A stretch of DNA of 52,527 nt from the NCBI GenBank assembly GCA_964388665.1, contig CAYMBJ010000023.1, positions 1 through 52,527 of the forward strand. The letters are read 5' to 3'. Source of the DNA: CALCCV01 sp964388665 (lineage in GTDB: Bacteria > Bdellovibrionota > Bdellovibrionia > Bdellovibrionales > Bdellovibrionaceae). The notes under the pieces were generated by a model. That model was not told the origin of the DNA, searched no databases, and saw only the letters and a list, made by a program, of their open reading frames with translations. Every line of letters starts with the position of its first letter. Position 1 is the first letter of the stretch. Of this stretch, positions 15,476 to 24,643 are shown piece by piece. The translations under genes were made by a program, and so were the position numbers.

Positions 15476-17293
15476 GTGGCAATTGATAAAGATTTAATAC
15501 ATGTTTTTCTTGTTGAGTTGGATGATCACATTTCGAAGTGGGATGAGGCCTATTTTAAACTCGATGAATCCCGAGACTGGAAGTCCGTTGAAGTGGGCGT
15601 TCTGTTTCGCTGCGCCCACAATTTAAAATCAGGAGCGCAAATTGTCGAGCTCGATGAGTTCGCAGGATTTTTGCATAAGCTTGAAGAGCTTTTGGTAAAA
15701 ATCAAGAATGGTAAACTGGAATTATCTGACTTCATACTCGACATTCTCTCGAATGCCTCCACAGTGCTTCGCGACTGCTACGAGGCTATTCACCTGGATC
15801 CAAAAGCAAAACTTGATCTGTCTGAACTCGAAGAGCAAATCTCTGAAGCGCTCAGCCTGAGCCCAGAAGAAATCGCAAAGGCTTTGATGGCAGTCCCGCC
15901 TCAAACGTCTGAGGCCTCAGACGCAGAGGTCGCTCCCGAAATAACTTTGCCTGATGAGGATATCAATACCGATTCACTACAGCAGAATGACAGTCAAAAT
16001 CAGATGCCTCAACTCGTTCAGTCTCAGCCTGCAGCACCAGTCAACCATCCTGCTGCCAGTGCCCAAAATCCGCAGTTTTCAAAATCTACTGGCTCTCAAA
16101 AACATGCCGACAGAGATGAATTGGTTCGTGTAAGTCTATCTAGAATTGACTCCCTGATCCAACTTGTGGGTGAACTCTCTGTGGAAATCGAAATCTTGGG
16201 ACATGAGGTGTCTCTTTTAAATCAAAGCGGCAAACCGGCTGAATCCAGCTGGAAACGCTGCCGAAAAATTTTGCGAGAGTTGCAAGGCACCTCCGGAGCC
16301 TTCCGGATGGGAAATCTGCAGTTGACCTATCAAAAACTAGACAAAGCGCTTCGTGATGTGTCGCGCGGCTTAAGCAAGCCAGTGCAATTTATATGTGAAG
16401 GACATGACACTGAGCTTGATAAAAAGGTAATAGAAAAAATCAATGAACCCCTGATTCACATGATTCGCAACTCTGTAGACCATGGGATCGAATCTCCCGA
16501 GCAGCGCAAAGCACTGGGAAAAAACGAAATCGCAACTGTAATGATCACCGCCGAGGAGGCAGGAGGCAGTGTGTTGCTCCGTCTCATTGACGACGGCAAG
16601 GGCATCGATCCGGAGGCTGTTTTCAAAAAAGCCGTGTCCCTAGGGCTAATCGGTCCCGAGGCAAAACTGACCGACAAAGAAAAAATCGAATTGATTTTCT
16701 TACCAGGTTTTTCAACTGCGACAAATGTTTCAAAATTCTCTGGACGCGGTGTTGGGATGGATGTCGTAAAGTCAGCAGTGGATGCTCTCAATGGAAAGAT
16801 CACTATTGATTCCCGACTCGGCAAAGGTACCCAATTCACATTGAAGCTCCCTTCTTCTATTTCGATTGTAAATGCTTTGGTAGTTAAGATTGACAACCAA
16901 CTTTACGGAGTGCCTACCCTTGATATTCAAGAAGTTATTGATTTGAAGCAGTTTGGTGTAAAGAATATTGATCAAAATAATCAGTTTTTCACTCTAAGAG
17001 GAAAAACTGTAACAGTAAAGAGACTCAATCAAATCATCAATATGAAGAATCATAAGCCAGACGATTTCAACTTGGGAAAAACGATGCCAGCAATGGTCGT
17101 CGAGGGTGACTCAAGCCTCATAGCTTTTCCGGTTCAAAAAATTGTTTCGCAACAAAGAATTTATATCAAGCCACCAACGGACAATATCAACAGGATTCGA
17201 GGAATTTCCGGGACTGCCTTGCTAGCCAACGGCGAACCAAGCTTAGTCTTGAACTTACCTCAACTCGTAAGGGATTTCGCAATAGGAGCATAG
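15476..17293 (+). CDS. cheA: chemotaxis histidine kinase CheA
   Basis: The 605-aa kinase starts at a GTG with no clear ribosome-binding site; an in-frame stop lies at 15452-15454, so little upstream extension is possible. Domains: P1/HPt with phosphoacceptor H48 in AHNLKSG; a long acidic, Gln/Pro-rich linker (about 130-215) with no obvious P2; P3 dimerisation (VSLSRIDSLIQLVGELSVEIEIL); P4 ATPase with HMIRNSVDHGIE, DDGKGID, GFSTA and GRGVGMDVV; and a P5 CheW-like domain. It heads a cheA-cheW-mcp-cheRB operon without cheY or cheZ nearby, which suggests output through the receiver of the CheRB fusion or a regulator elsewhere. Confidence 0.93.
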   Translation: MAIDKDLIHVFLVELDDHISKWDEAYFKLDESRDWKSVEVGVLFRCAHNLKSGAQIVELDEFAGFLHKLEELLVKIKNGKLELSDFILDILSNASTVLRDCYEAIHLDPKAKLDLSELEEQISEALSLSPEEIAKALMAVPPQTSEASDAEVAPEITLPDEDINTDSLQQNDSQNQMPQLVQSQPAAPVNHPAASAQNPQFSKSTGSQKHADRDELVRVSLSRIDSLIQLVGELSVEIEILGHEVSLLNQSGKPAESSWKRCRKILRELQGTSGAFRMGNLQLTYQKLDKALRDVSRGLSKPVQFICEGHDTELDKKVIEKINEPLIHMIRNSVDHGIESPEQRKALGKNEIATVMITAEEAGGSVLLRLIDDGKGIDPEAVFKKAVSLGLIGPEAKLTDKEKIELIFLPGFSTATNVSKFSGRGVGMDVVKSAVDALNGKITIDSRLGKGTQFTLKLPSSISIVNALVVKIDNQLYGVPTLDIQEVIDLKQFGVKNIDQNNQFFTLRGKTVTVKRLNQIINMKNHKPDDFNLGKTMPAMVVEGDSSLIAFPVQKIVSQQRIYIKPPTDNINRIRGISGTALLANGEPSLVLNLPQLVRDFAIGA

Positions 17294-17296
17294 CCG

Positions 17297-17770
17297 ATGT
17301 TTGAAGAAACAACAGAAGAAAATGTCGATACCTTTCTATTTTTTCGACTGCAAGATGTTCTCTTTGGAACTCCCATTTTGGACGCCAGAGAGGTCATCGA
17401 ATTTATAGAAACAAAACCTCTTCCAGATTGCCCAAAATGGGTGAAGGGTATTGTCAATCTACGAGGCGAAGTTCTGGTCGTTGTCGATCTACGTGAACGT
17501 ATGCATCTCAAGTCTGATAAGCAGCCACTGTATATTGTAGTAGAAACTGAAAAAGGTCCAGTAGCTCTGGCAGTAGATAGCGTCGAAGCCGTCAATGACA
17601 TCGACCCATCAAAAATTCAAGATCGGGCCCATATACAAATTAAAATAAAAAATGAACATTTTATTGGGGTAGCAAACGTTGGAACAGAAATGGCACTGCT
17701 GATTAACTTGCAACGTGTGTTTTCAGAAGAAGAGTTGGTAGAAATATCAAGCATCAGAGCAGCTGTATAG
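17297..17770 (+). CDS. cheW: chemotaxis coupling protein CheW
   Basis: A 157-aa single CheW domain that links receptors to CheA in signalling arrays. The family pattern is clear: FRLQDVLFGTPILDAREVIE at the start, PDCPKWVKGIVNLRGEVLVVVDLRERM in the middle, then a V-x-x-x-D region (ALAVDSVEAVNDI) and a C-terminal LLINLQRVFSEEE. It begins 3 nt after the cheA stop, consistent with translational coupling. Confidence 0.93.
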   Translation: MFEETTEENVDTFLFFRLQDVLFGTPILDAREVIEFIETKPLPDCPKWVKGIVNLRGEVLVVVDLRERMHLKSDKQPLYIVVETEKGPVALAVDSVEAVNDIDPSKIQDRAHIQIKIKNEHFIGVANVGTEMALLINLQRVFSEEELVEISSIRAAV

Positions 17771-17811
17771 GTGAATAATTTGATGAATCTAAACCGAATG
17801 GAAACGTGATA

Positions 17812-19446
17812 ATGAAGGCTAATTTTTTAAAAAGACTAGGCTCACGAAACTCCAACATTTCTCTGCGCATGCAGATTCTGCTGCCTATTTTAATGACGAG
17901 TTTTCTCTTTTTTGCTCTGATCTCAGCGTTTCAATTTCACTATGAAACCAAAAGAGCTCACCAAAGCATCCAGGATGAAGTCAGCGTTCTCGCAAAATTT
18001 CTAAAAATTACGTCTAGCATGTCAATTATCAATTTCGACCTGACCACTCTAGATATATACGCTTCTCAGGCGATGTCGAACTCCCATGTGAGGGACATCA
18101 TATTCTACTCAAAGGATTTCAAACCTATAACAAAATCGATTATGGTGGACCCCACGTCTTCGGAAACCTTGCACACAATGACCGAAGACATATTAGGGGC
18201 AAATGAGACCGTTGTGGGCAGGGTTGAAATCAAGTACTCAACGGCGCTTGCTCGGGACCGCGTGTTCAGCTCCATGAGAATCACTCTCCTTTCATTTGCA
18301 ATGTTAGAGATTGCAGTTCTTCTGATGGTGCTGCTGGTAACCACCCGCGCCTCACGACCACTCACGCAGATCTCAGATCACCTTATTGACCAGGCACTTT
18401 TTTCTGAAAACACGTCCCAACAGCTCAATGATTCCTCTGAGCAGCTCTCAGCGACTGCCAACCAGCAGGCGTCTTCGGTGCAAGAGACCGTCAGTTCGAT
18501 AACAGAAATGGCCAGCATGGTTGAGCAGACTATTCAGCACATCAAGAACGCAAATGAACTCGGAGCTAGCATCGGCAGAAAAACTGAAGTGGGAAGCCAG
18601 ACTTTGGGCCGAATGAGTCAAGCCATGAACGAAATTCAGAGCACAACTTCGGATCTGAAGCACATAGTTCAAGTCATCGAGGGCATTAGCGAAAAAACCA
18701 CTATCATCAATGACATTGTTTTTAAGACTCAGCTTTTGGCATTTAACGCATCTATTGAGGCCGCACGAGCCGGCCAGCACGGAAAAGGCTTTTCTGTGGT
18801 AGCCGACGAAGTTCGTGATCTCTCTAATCTCGCGGGTCAGGCTGCAAATGAGATTGAAAGTCTGATTCACGAAAGTCATTTGAATGTGAGTAGGGTCGTC
18901 AATATCGTCTCCGAAAGAATTTCTGAAGGCGAGGCCATTTCACGTGAATCGCTGCAGCAGTTTATGGAAATTGCAGATGACATCAAAAAGATATCAGCAT
19001 CCATTGATGAAGTCTATGATGCCGGGCAAGAACAATATTCGGGAATTTCCCAAACGGTGAAAGCAATGGATCAACTCAACGAATCTGCGCAGAACAATGC
19101 GGCAGCTGCCAGTAGCATTGTTACTCTGGCCTCCGAGGTGCGCAATTCTAGCCATTTCTTGCAAGATTCCGGTCGGCGCTTGTCGCGACTTGTTGTCGGC
19201 TCATCGGTCCGCAACAGCAATTCAAAAAGTCAGGGCATTCAGATCGATAAAAAGACTCAGTTTTCTCCTGTCAGCATAGAAGAGCAAACAACAGCGCGAT
19301 CTGCCTCAGGTGGTACGGTAAAAATTGGAGACAAGGCCAAGCTATTTAATATTGCCGAAAAGCTGCAGAAAAAGAAATCTGACGATATCAGAAAGCAGTC
19401 GATAGATTCTGATAGTAACAAATCTCAGAAAAAGAGCAATGACTAG
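17812..19446 (+). CDS. methyl-accepting chemotaxis protein
   Basis: From ATG 17812 the receptor has 544 aa. A first membrane span (about 22-42) and a second (about 158-180) bracket a periplasmic domain of roughly 115 residues. After span two only a short RPLTQISDHL stretch precedes the coiled-coil signalling domain; a full HAMP domain is not evident. The hairpin tip is canonical (IVFKTQLLAFNASIEAARAGQHGKGFSVVADEVR). Glutamine/glutamate-rich helices before it could be methylated by the CheR part of the next gene. No NWETF-type tether is present at the Lys/Ser-rich C-terminus. Its ligand is unknown. Confidence 0.92.
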   Translation: MKANFLKRLGSRNSNISLRMQILLPILMTSFLFFALISAFQFHYETKRAHQSIQDEVSVLAKFLKITSSMSIINFDLTTLDIYASQAMSNSHVRDIIFYSKDFKPITKSIMVDPTSSETLHTMTEDILGANETVVGRVEIKYSTALARDRVFSSMRITLLSFAMLEIAVLLMVLLVTTRASRPLTQISDHLIDQALFSENTSQQLNDSSEQLSATANQQASSVQETVSSITEMASMVEQTIQHIKNANELGASIGRKTEVGSQTLGRMSQAMNEIQSTTSDLKHIVQVIEGISEKTTIINDIVFKTQLLAFNASIEAARAGQHGKGFSVVADEVRDLSNLAGQAANEIESLIHESHLNVSRVVNIVSERISEGEAISRESLQQFMEIADDIKKISASIDEVYDAGQEQYSGISQTVKAMDQLNESAQNNAAAASSIVTLASEVRNSSHFLQDSGRRLSRLVVGSSVRNSNSKSQGIQIDKKTQFSPVSIEEQTTARSASGGTVKIGDKAKLFNIAEKLQKKKSDDIRKQSIDSDSNKSQKKSND

Positions 19447-19600
19447 AACCCATCTCAAAAATACCTACGAGGCGAAAAAATCCAAGTTGCCAAAAATCGA
19501 GGCGCGACGCGAAGGCCTAGTTGGTCTAGGCAGACAAGGAGCAACGAAGTGGTTTGCCAGATTGGATTTTTGCAGCAAGAGGTATTTTTGAGATGAGTTC
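19446..19600. repeat. long imperfect inverted repeat enclosing the cheRB start
   Basis: The arm CATCTCAAAAATACCT (19451-19466) is matched exactly in reverse complement at 19580-19595. Allowing one mismatch the arms extend to 19446 and 19600, 21 bp each. Inside, AAAAATCCAA pairs with TTGGATTTTT, TTGCCAAA nearly pairs with TTTGCCAG, and an apical hairpin GCCTAG-ttggt-CTAGGC stands at 19515-19531. The left arm begins at the last base of the receptor stop codon; the right arm holds the cheRB start codon (19593) and part of its AGAGG ribosome-binding site. Confidence 0.75.
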
Positions 19601-21494
19601 CAGTGAAGAAACGGAATTTTTAACTACAATTCGAGATGCAATTCAAATATTGACTGGCAATCAGTTTGGCGATTTGGAGCGATATCGATTTCATGCTAAA
19701 GTCATTCAAAAAATGATGAATGCAGGAAATTTCAATTCGCTCGAAGATTTTTTCGAGGCGCTGTGCAGTGATTCTATTTTGCACGCTGAGTTCATTTCGC
19801 GAATTACGATTCATCACACTCAATGGTTTCGAGAACCTGAGCACTTTGTTAGTCTTGAGAAGGTGGCTACCCAGTTTGCAATTGATCAAGAAAAGCTCTC
19901 TATCAAAGACACCTTCAAGGTGTGGTCAGCGGCCAGCTCCACCGGGGAAGAGGTTGGCTCAATCGCCATTACTCTGCAGCGGGTGAAAGAAAAGTGTCGC
20001 TGGTTTGAGTACAGTATTCTGGGGACTGATTTGGATGATCTCTGTATAGCCGCAGCCAAAGCAAACAGATTTCCATTTGTTGAGCTCAACAAGGTAAAAC
20101 CAGAGTACATGGAGTACTTTGTTCGAGATGGAAAGTATGCATCATTAAGAGAAGATCTCTTTAAAAGGTGTCGATTCGAGACCAACAACTTGGTCCACTC
20201 CTCTCCGACGGACACGACTTTTCATGTCATTTTTATACGAAATGTACTTATTTATTTTTCTCAGGAAACTGCATTTGACGTACTTAGAAAGCTCTCAAGC
20301 TCTCTGTCACACGATGGACTCATGTACCTCGGGCATTGCGAAGCTCAAAACTATGAACGCATTGGTTTAAAGGCCAGCTCTCATGCGATATACCGTCGCA
20401 TTAAGGACATCACTAGGCATCGTCGCAAAATCCTACTACTTGAAGACTCTGCAATTGCGCGAATGAAAATGAAAAAGGTTTTGGAGTCATACAACTACGA
20501 AGTGTTAATTGCAGAGAACATTTCTCAGGCTGATGCGCTCCTCACCGATGAGTCCACAGGACGTCCTCGCCATTTCGATGGATTTTGTTTAGATATCAAC
20601 CTGCCCGATGGTTATGGCCCCAATTGGCTGAGAAAACAGCGAAGCAACGGCAATAAAACTCCGGCACTTATCGTGAGTCAAATTCATAAGGAAGAGGCCA
20701 AAAAGAATTTTGAAGATCTTTTTGATATTGCAGAAGAGTACTTTGAAAAGAATCTTCTTCATTCAGGAGCACACCTGATACCCGAGTTCTTTGATCAGAT
20801 TCAAGCGCAAAAGGTGGGACACCACGACCCTTCATCAAAAGGCACCTCAGCAACACCAGTTACCTGTCCCACTTTGATATTGATTGGAACTTCCACCGGT
20901 GGCCCCAAAGCGCTCACTGATTTTCTGAAAGATTGGAACACTGGTTCTCCCCCGATAGTCCTCGTTCAGCACATGGCCCACAGCTTTCTAAAGGCCTTCG
21001 CGGAACGAATGGAGACCATCTCCGGTCTTAAGCTATGGGATGGAAACGATGGTCCTCTAAAGAACGGACACATTTACATTGCCCTAGCGGATTATCATGT
21101 CAAAGTGCGCCGACGATCCGACAGAACCTGGGAAATATATAAGGACTACTCGGTAAAAGTGCACCAGCATCGCCCAAGTGTCGACGTTCTTTTTGGTGGC
21201 GTGGAAGGTGCCGGCGAAGATGTGGTCGCCGTTCTCTTGACGGGCATGGGCAAAGACGGGGCCCAGGGTATGAAGTCTCTTTTCAACAAGGGTGCCTACA
21301 CTATGGCGCAAGATGAACAATCGAGTGTGGTCTGGGGAATGCCCGGAGAAGCAGTGAAACTCGGAGGAGCCCGAACCATTGGTAACATTCAAAAACTGCG
21401 AAAACAACTGTCCCATATTATTACTCTGCCACCAGCTCAGCCCACAAATGTGAGTGAATTGAAAACCTCATTGATAAGCAAACCTTCCGCTTGA
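19593..21494 (+). CDS. CheR-receiver-CheB fusion protein
   Basis: A 633-aa protein joins both receptor-adaptation enzymes. Residues 1-272 are a CheR methyltransferase: substrate region ITIHHTQWFREP, SAM motif WSAASSTGEE (111-120; the usual Cys is Ser), GTDLDDL, and FIRNVLIYF. Residues 278-405 form a receiver domain with acidic pocket ED (284-285) and phosphoacceptor D334. Residues 425-620 are a CheB methylesterase with the catalytic triad S434 (GTSTGG), H460 and D555 (GMGKDG). The order CheR-REC-CheB is unusual; CheB is normally REC-CheB alone. CheA-P could phosphorylate D334 and so control demethylation. An alternative start at TTG/ATG codons upstream (19554) is less likely because the first 13 residues would fall in the inverted repeat. 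Confidence 0.88.
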   Translation: MSSSEETEFLTTIRDAIQILTGNQFGDLERYRFHAKVIQKMMNAGNFNSLEDFFEALCSDSILHAEFISRITIHHTQWFREPEHFVSLEKVATQFAIDQEKLSIKDTFKVWSAASSTGEEVGSIAITLQRVKEKCRWFEYSILGTDLDDLCIAAAKANRFPFVELNKVKPEYMEYFVRDGKYASLREDLFKRCRFETNNLVHSSPTDTTFHVIFIRNVLIYFSQETAFDVLRKLSSSLSHDGLMYLGHCEAQNYERIGLKASSHAIYRRIKDITRHRRKILLLEDSAIARMKMKKVLESYNYEVLIAENISQADALLTDESTGRPRHFDGFCLDINLPDGYGPNWLRKQRSNGNKTPALIVSQIHKEEAKKNFEDLFDIAEEYFEKNLLHSGAHLIPEFFDQIQAQKVGHHDPSSKGTSATPVTCPTLILIGTSTGGPKALTDFLKDWNTGSPPIVLVQHMAHSFLKAFAERMETISGLKLWDGNDGPLKNGHIYIALADYHVKVRRRSDRTWEIYKDYSVKVHQHRPSVDVLFGGVEGAGEDVVAVLLTGMGKDGAQGMKSLFNKGAYTMAQDEQSSVVWGMPGEAVKLGGARTIGNIQKLRKQLSHIITLPPAQPTNVSELKTSLISKPSA

Positions 21495-21532
21495 AACAGG
21501 TATGAATACATTTTAAAAATGGGGCAAGTTTT

Positions 21533-23398
21533 CTATCCTGGTTTCGGCGCGATCTCAGCAAGACGCACCTGCAGATCGGCTTCAAACTCCATGGCTTTTA
21601 GCAGCTCTTCTTCAGCTTCTTGAATCTTCTGTGCCATTTCAGACAACTGAATGACTGTGTTACGAGCACTTTCGCCACTTTCGGTCAAGAGCTGATCATT
21701 CAGTGCACTTTGCTCGGCTGCACACCTTTGCAATTCAGACTCCAACTTTCCGATCTTTTTAGTGGTCTCCCGAAGTTGAGCATTTAGCTTTTTTGATTCC
21801 TCTTTGTAATTGAATTTTTTATCGCCTGCAGTTGTTTCGTCGGCCTTTGGTTGAACAAATGCAGAGTCAAGCTCATCACTGTTTTGGCTTCGACTTGAAG
21901 CGCTGGCGGCATCTTTCAACGCTCCCTTTTCTAAACTCCAAACGTACTCGTCATAGGTGCCTGGATAAACACGAACCCGACCATCACGAATTTCTAAAAT
22001 CTGTGAGGCCACATTGCGAATGAAATTTCGATCGTGACTTACAACAATCAGACTGCCTGAGTACTCTTTTAGAGCATAGGTTAAAGATTCTACGGTTTCA
22101 AAATCCAAATGGTTGGTCGGCTCATCCATTATTAGCAGTGTGCTTTTCTTTAGCAAAAGCTGTCCCAATGCCACCCGCGAGCGCTCGCCTCCAGACAACA
22201 CACCAATTGGCTTCTCGATGTCCTTGCCAGCAAACAAAAGGGCCCCTGCAAGATTCAGGATCTGTTGCTGTGAAATCTCCGAATGGGCCGCCGACTGAAG
22301 GCAACTGATAACCGTGCCGTCTGCGGGTAGTTCTTCTGATACATGCTGAGAAAAATAAGAGATCTTGATGTTATCAGGAATTTTTAAATTTCCAGACAGA
22401 AGTGGCAACCTTGAGGCGAGGGACTTTAACAAAGTGGATTTTCCTGCACCGTTGAAACCCACCACACCCCAGTGCTGTCCACGCTGAAGACGAAAACTAA
22501 AGTCAGAAAGAACTTTTACATTTTCGTATCCAATATCTGCATCTACAATCTCTAGAATTTCTTTGCCAGACGGCAAAGGCTCCGGAATCACAATTTTCGA
22601 CTTTGGAGCCGCAGACTTCAACTCAACAACCTCAAGTCGATCGAGCTGTTTTAGGCGGCTCTGCGCTTGTCTCGCTTTGGTGGCCTTTGCTCCAAAGCGA
22701 TTCACAAAATCCTCAATTTGCTTTCGCTTAGAGGCAACATTAGCTGCCTTTGCTTCTAGAAGTCGCTGTAATTCAAATTTCTGCTCAAAGTAATCGTCAA
22801 TGTTTCCAGGAAACTTCACCAAATTACCATCTTCAACCTCTAGAGTGTACTCGGTGGTTCTTCGCAAAAATTCTCGATCATGAGAAATCATGAGTATTGC
22901 GCCCTGAAAGTTAATCAAAAATCCTTCAAGAGCCAGGAGACTTTCTAAGTCCAAAAAATTTGTCGGCTCATCCAACAAGAGAAGATTTGGATCTTGTCCG
23001 AGCAAACACAACAACTGAACTCGCATCCTGTAGCCGCCGCTCAAATGATGCATGGACTGTTCAAACTGCTGAGGAGAGAGACCTAGCTTAAAGCCCAAAT
23101 CATGAAGCTCCCAAAGTGGCCTAATGCGATCTTTTTCAAGGAGCTCATTCGGTGTGCAGTCGAGTGTCCATTCATTGTCCTGTTCGAGGTATGCCAGTCG
23201 AAGGCCTTGAGACTTAATCAAAATACCAGCATCCATCTCTTCTTGGCCCGCGATCATGCGAAATAATGTGCTTTTCCCAGCCCCATTTCTGCCAATGACC
23301 CCCACATGTTCGCCAAAATTAATCGAAAAACTGGCTGTCTCAAAAAGCACTTTGTGCCCATATTGTTTTGAAATATTTTGTAACTGCAGTAAATTCAT
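21533..23398 (-). CDS. ABC-F family ATPase (Uup/YheS-like)
   Basis: I start at ATG 23398 (MNLLQLQNISKQYG), typical of the family, dropping 27 upstream codons; product 621 aa. Two ABC domains each carry Walker A (GRNGAGKST, GFNGAGKST), the signature (LSGGYRMR, LSGGERSR) and Walker B (DEPTN). They are joined by a charged helical linker (about 235-300) that in ABC-F proteins reaches into the ribosome. The last 90 residues form a coiled coil (KKLNAQLRETTKKIGKLESEL), as in Uup and YheS. No membrane partner is expected. Such proteins act on ribosomes or during DNA repair; the exact role is unknown. Confidence 0.9.
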   Translation of the reverse strand: MNLLQLQNISKQYGHKVLFETASFSINFGEHVGVIGRNGAGKSTLFRMIAGQEEMDAGILIKSQGLRLAYLEQDNEWTLDCTPNELLEKDRIRPLWELHDLGFKLGLSPQQFEQSMHHLSGGYRMRVQLLCLLGQDPNLLLLDEPTNFLDLESLLALEGFLINFQGAILMISHDREFLRRTTEYTLEVEDGNLVKFPGNIDDYFEQKFELQRLLEAKAANVASKRKQIEDFVNRFGAKATKARQAQSRLKQLDRLEVVELKSAAPKSKIVIPEPLPSGKEILEIVDADIGYENVKVLSDFSFRLQRGQHWGVVGFNGAGKSTLLKSLASRLPLLSGNLKIPDNIKISYFSQHVSEELPADGTVISCLQSAAHSEISQQQILNLAGALLFAGKDIEKPIGVLSGGERSRVALGQLLLKKSTLLIMDEPTNHLDFETVESLTYALKEYSGSLIVVSHDRNFIRNVASQILEIRDGRVRVYPGTYDEYVWSLEKGALKDAASASSRSQNSDELDSAFVQPKADETTAGDKKFNYKEESKKLNAQLRETTKKIGKLESELQRCAAEQSALNDQLLTESGESARNTVIQLSEMAQKIQEAEEELLKAMEFEADLQVRLAEIAPKPG

Positions 23399-23524
23399 TT
23401 CTACCAATCCCGTAAGGACGCTATCATAAATCCCATACAGAAAGAACTGCAAAAGCGGAGTTGCGCGGTCGAACCGCAATCTCAGGTATCAGTTAACAGC
23501 AAGATCTCAAAAGGTGGATTTTAA

Positions 23525-24619
23525 ATGAGTGATTTTAAAACTAAATTGAAAACTTATTATGAAAAGAATGAGGCCGTCGTCGATGTTGGCTTTTTTGTGG
23601 GCGGATTTGTCTTTGACGTCTTTACCCTATCTGACGTCGACGACACGGTATCTATTGTTCAACAGCTTGTCTATTTGGTCGCAATTGCGTGGCTGCTGGT
23701 TGTTGATGTTTTTGCTTCAGAGCAGTTGTACACGCCCGGAAAACTGCTCAATAAGGTCTGGGACTATCGTCACCTGGCTGCACACTTCTTGCTCGGAAGT
23801 TTATTGAGCGTGTACTCCCTTTATTTTATCAAGAGTTCGTCTCTTTGGGCTTCATTGGGGTTTGTATTGGTCTTTGTTGGAATCATGGTCGCCAATGAAC
23901 TCAGTTTTGTCCAAAATGGAAAGCACTTTATCAAATTTTCCATATTTACAATCTGCGTGTTTTCATTTTTTTCTACTGTAGCGCCAGTGCTATTGGGATT
24001 TGTGGGGTTTGTACCTTTTTTGCTCTCTGGGCTGGCCACCTCACTCATGGTATATGGCCTTTTTCGTTGGCTAAACTCTAAAAACGTGAGCGACGAGACG
24101 GTGCAAAGACAAGTCGTGCTGCCGGGAGCGCTGATCATTACTTTTTTTACGCTGTTCTATTTTTTGGGGCTTATTCCGCCAGTGCCTTTATCTATAAAGA
24201 AGATAGGAATTTACCACCGTATAGAAAAATCAGATGGTGTCTACGTGCTCTCATTTAGCAACGACTGGTGGAAGTTCTGGCAAAGCGGAGCCCAGGATTT
24301 TAAGGCCGAACCTGGCGACAAGATCAATGTCTTTGTCAGCGTGTACTCACCCACACGATTTTCTGACTCGGTCATCTTGCACTGGCAATACTATGACAAA
24401 AACAAGGGATGGCAAACATCAGATCGCATTCCTTTGCAAATTTCAGGGGGTCGAAAAGAGGGTTTTCGGGGGTTTGCCTCTAAGCAAAATTATTCTGAAG
24501 GACAGGGACGAATCAAAGTTGAAACAACGAATGGATCAGAGATTGGCAGGATTTATTTTGATGTGCAAAAGCTCTCCTCCAAAGATCCGAACAGAGCTTT
24601 TGAAAATGACGTTTATTGA
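23525..24619 (+). CDS. membrane protein with C-terminal DUF2914-like domain
   Basis: A 364-aa protein. Residues about 15-225 contain seven or eight hydrophobic segments. The C-terminal 130 residues are soluble and beta-rich, with ILHWQYYDKNKGWQTSDRIPL, GGRKEGFRGFASKQNYSEGQGRIKVET and GRIYFDV. This pattern (aromatic strand, Gly-Arg-Arg/Lys turn, basic hairpin, degraded W-R-V-E-V-type strand) resembles DUF2914, a domain of unknown function often attached to membrane proteins in this lineage. The ATG follows AAAAGGTGG. It diverges from the ABC-F gene and converges with the DUF4360 gene. Confidence 0.7.
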   Translation: MSDFKTKLKTYYEKNEAVVDVGFFVGGFVFDVFTLSDVDDTVSIVQQLVYLVAIAWLLVVDVFASEQLYTPGKLLNKVWDYRHLAAHFLLGSLLSVYSLYFIKSSSLWASLGFVLVFVGIMVANELSFVQNGKHFIKFSIFTICVFSFFSTVAPVLLGFVGFVPFLLSGLATSLMVYGLFRWLNSKNVSDETVQRQVVLPGALIITFFTLFYFLGLIPPVPLSIKKIGIYHRIEKSDGVYVLSFSNDWWKFWQSGAQDFKAEPGDKINVFVSVYSPTRFSDSVILHWQYYDKNKGWQTSDRIPLQISGGRKEGFRGFASKQNYSEGQGRIKVETTNGSEIGRIYFDVQKLSSKDPNRAFENDVY

Positions 24620-24643
24620 AACTTGAATTACTGACCAGGAAAT

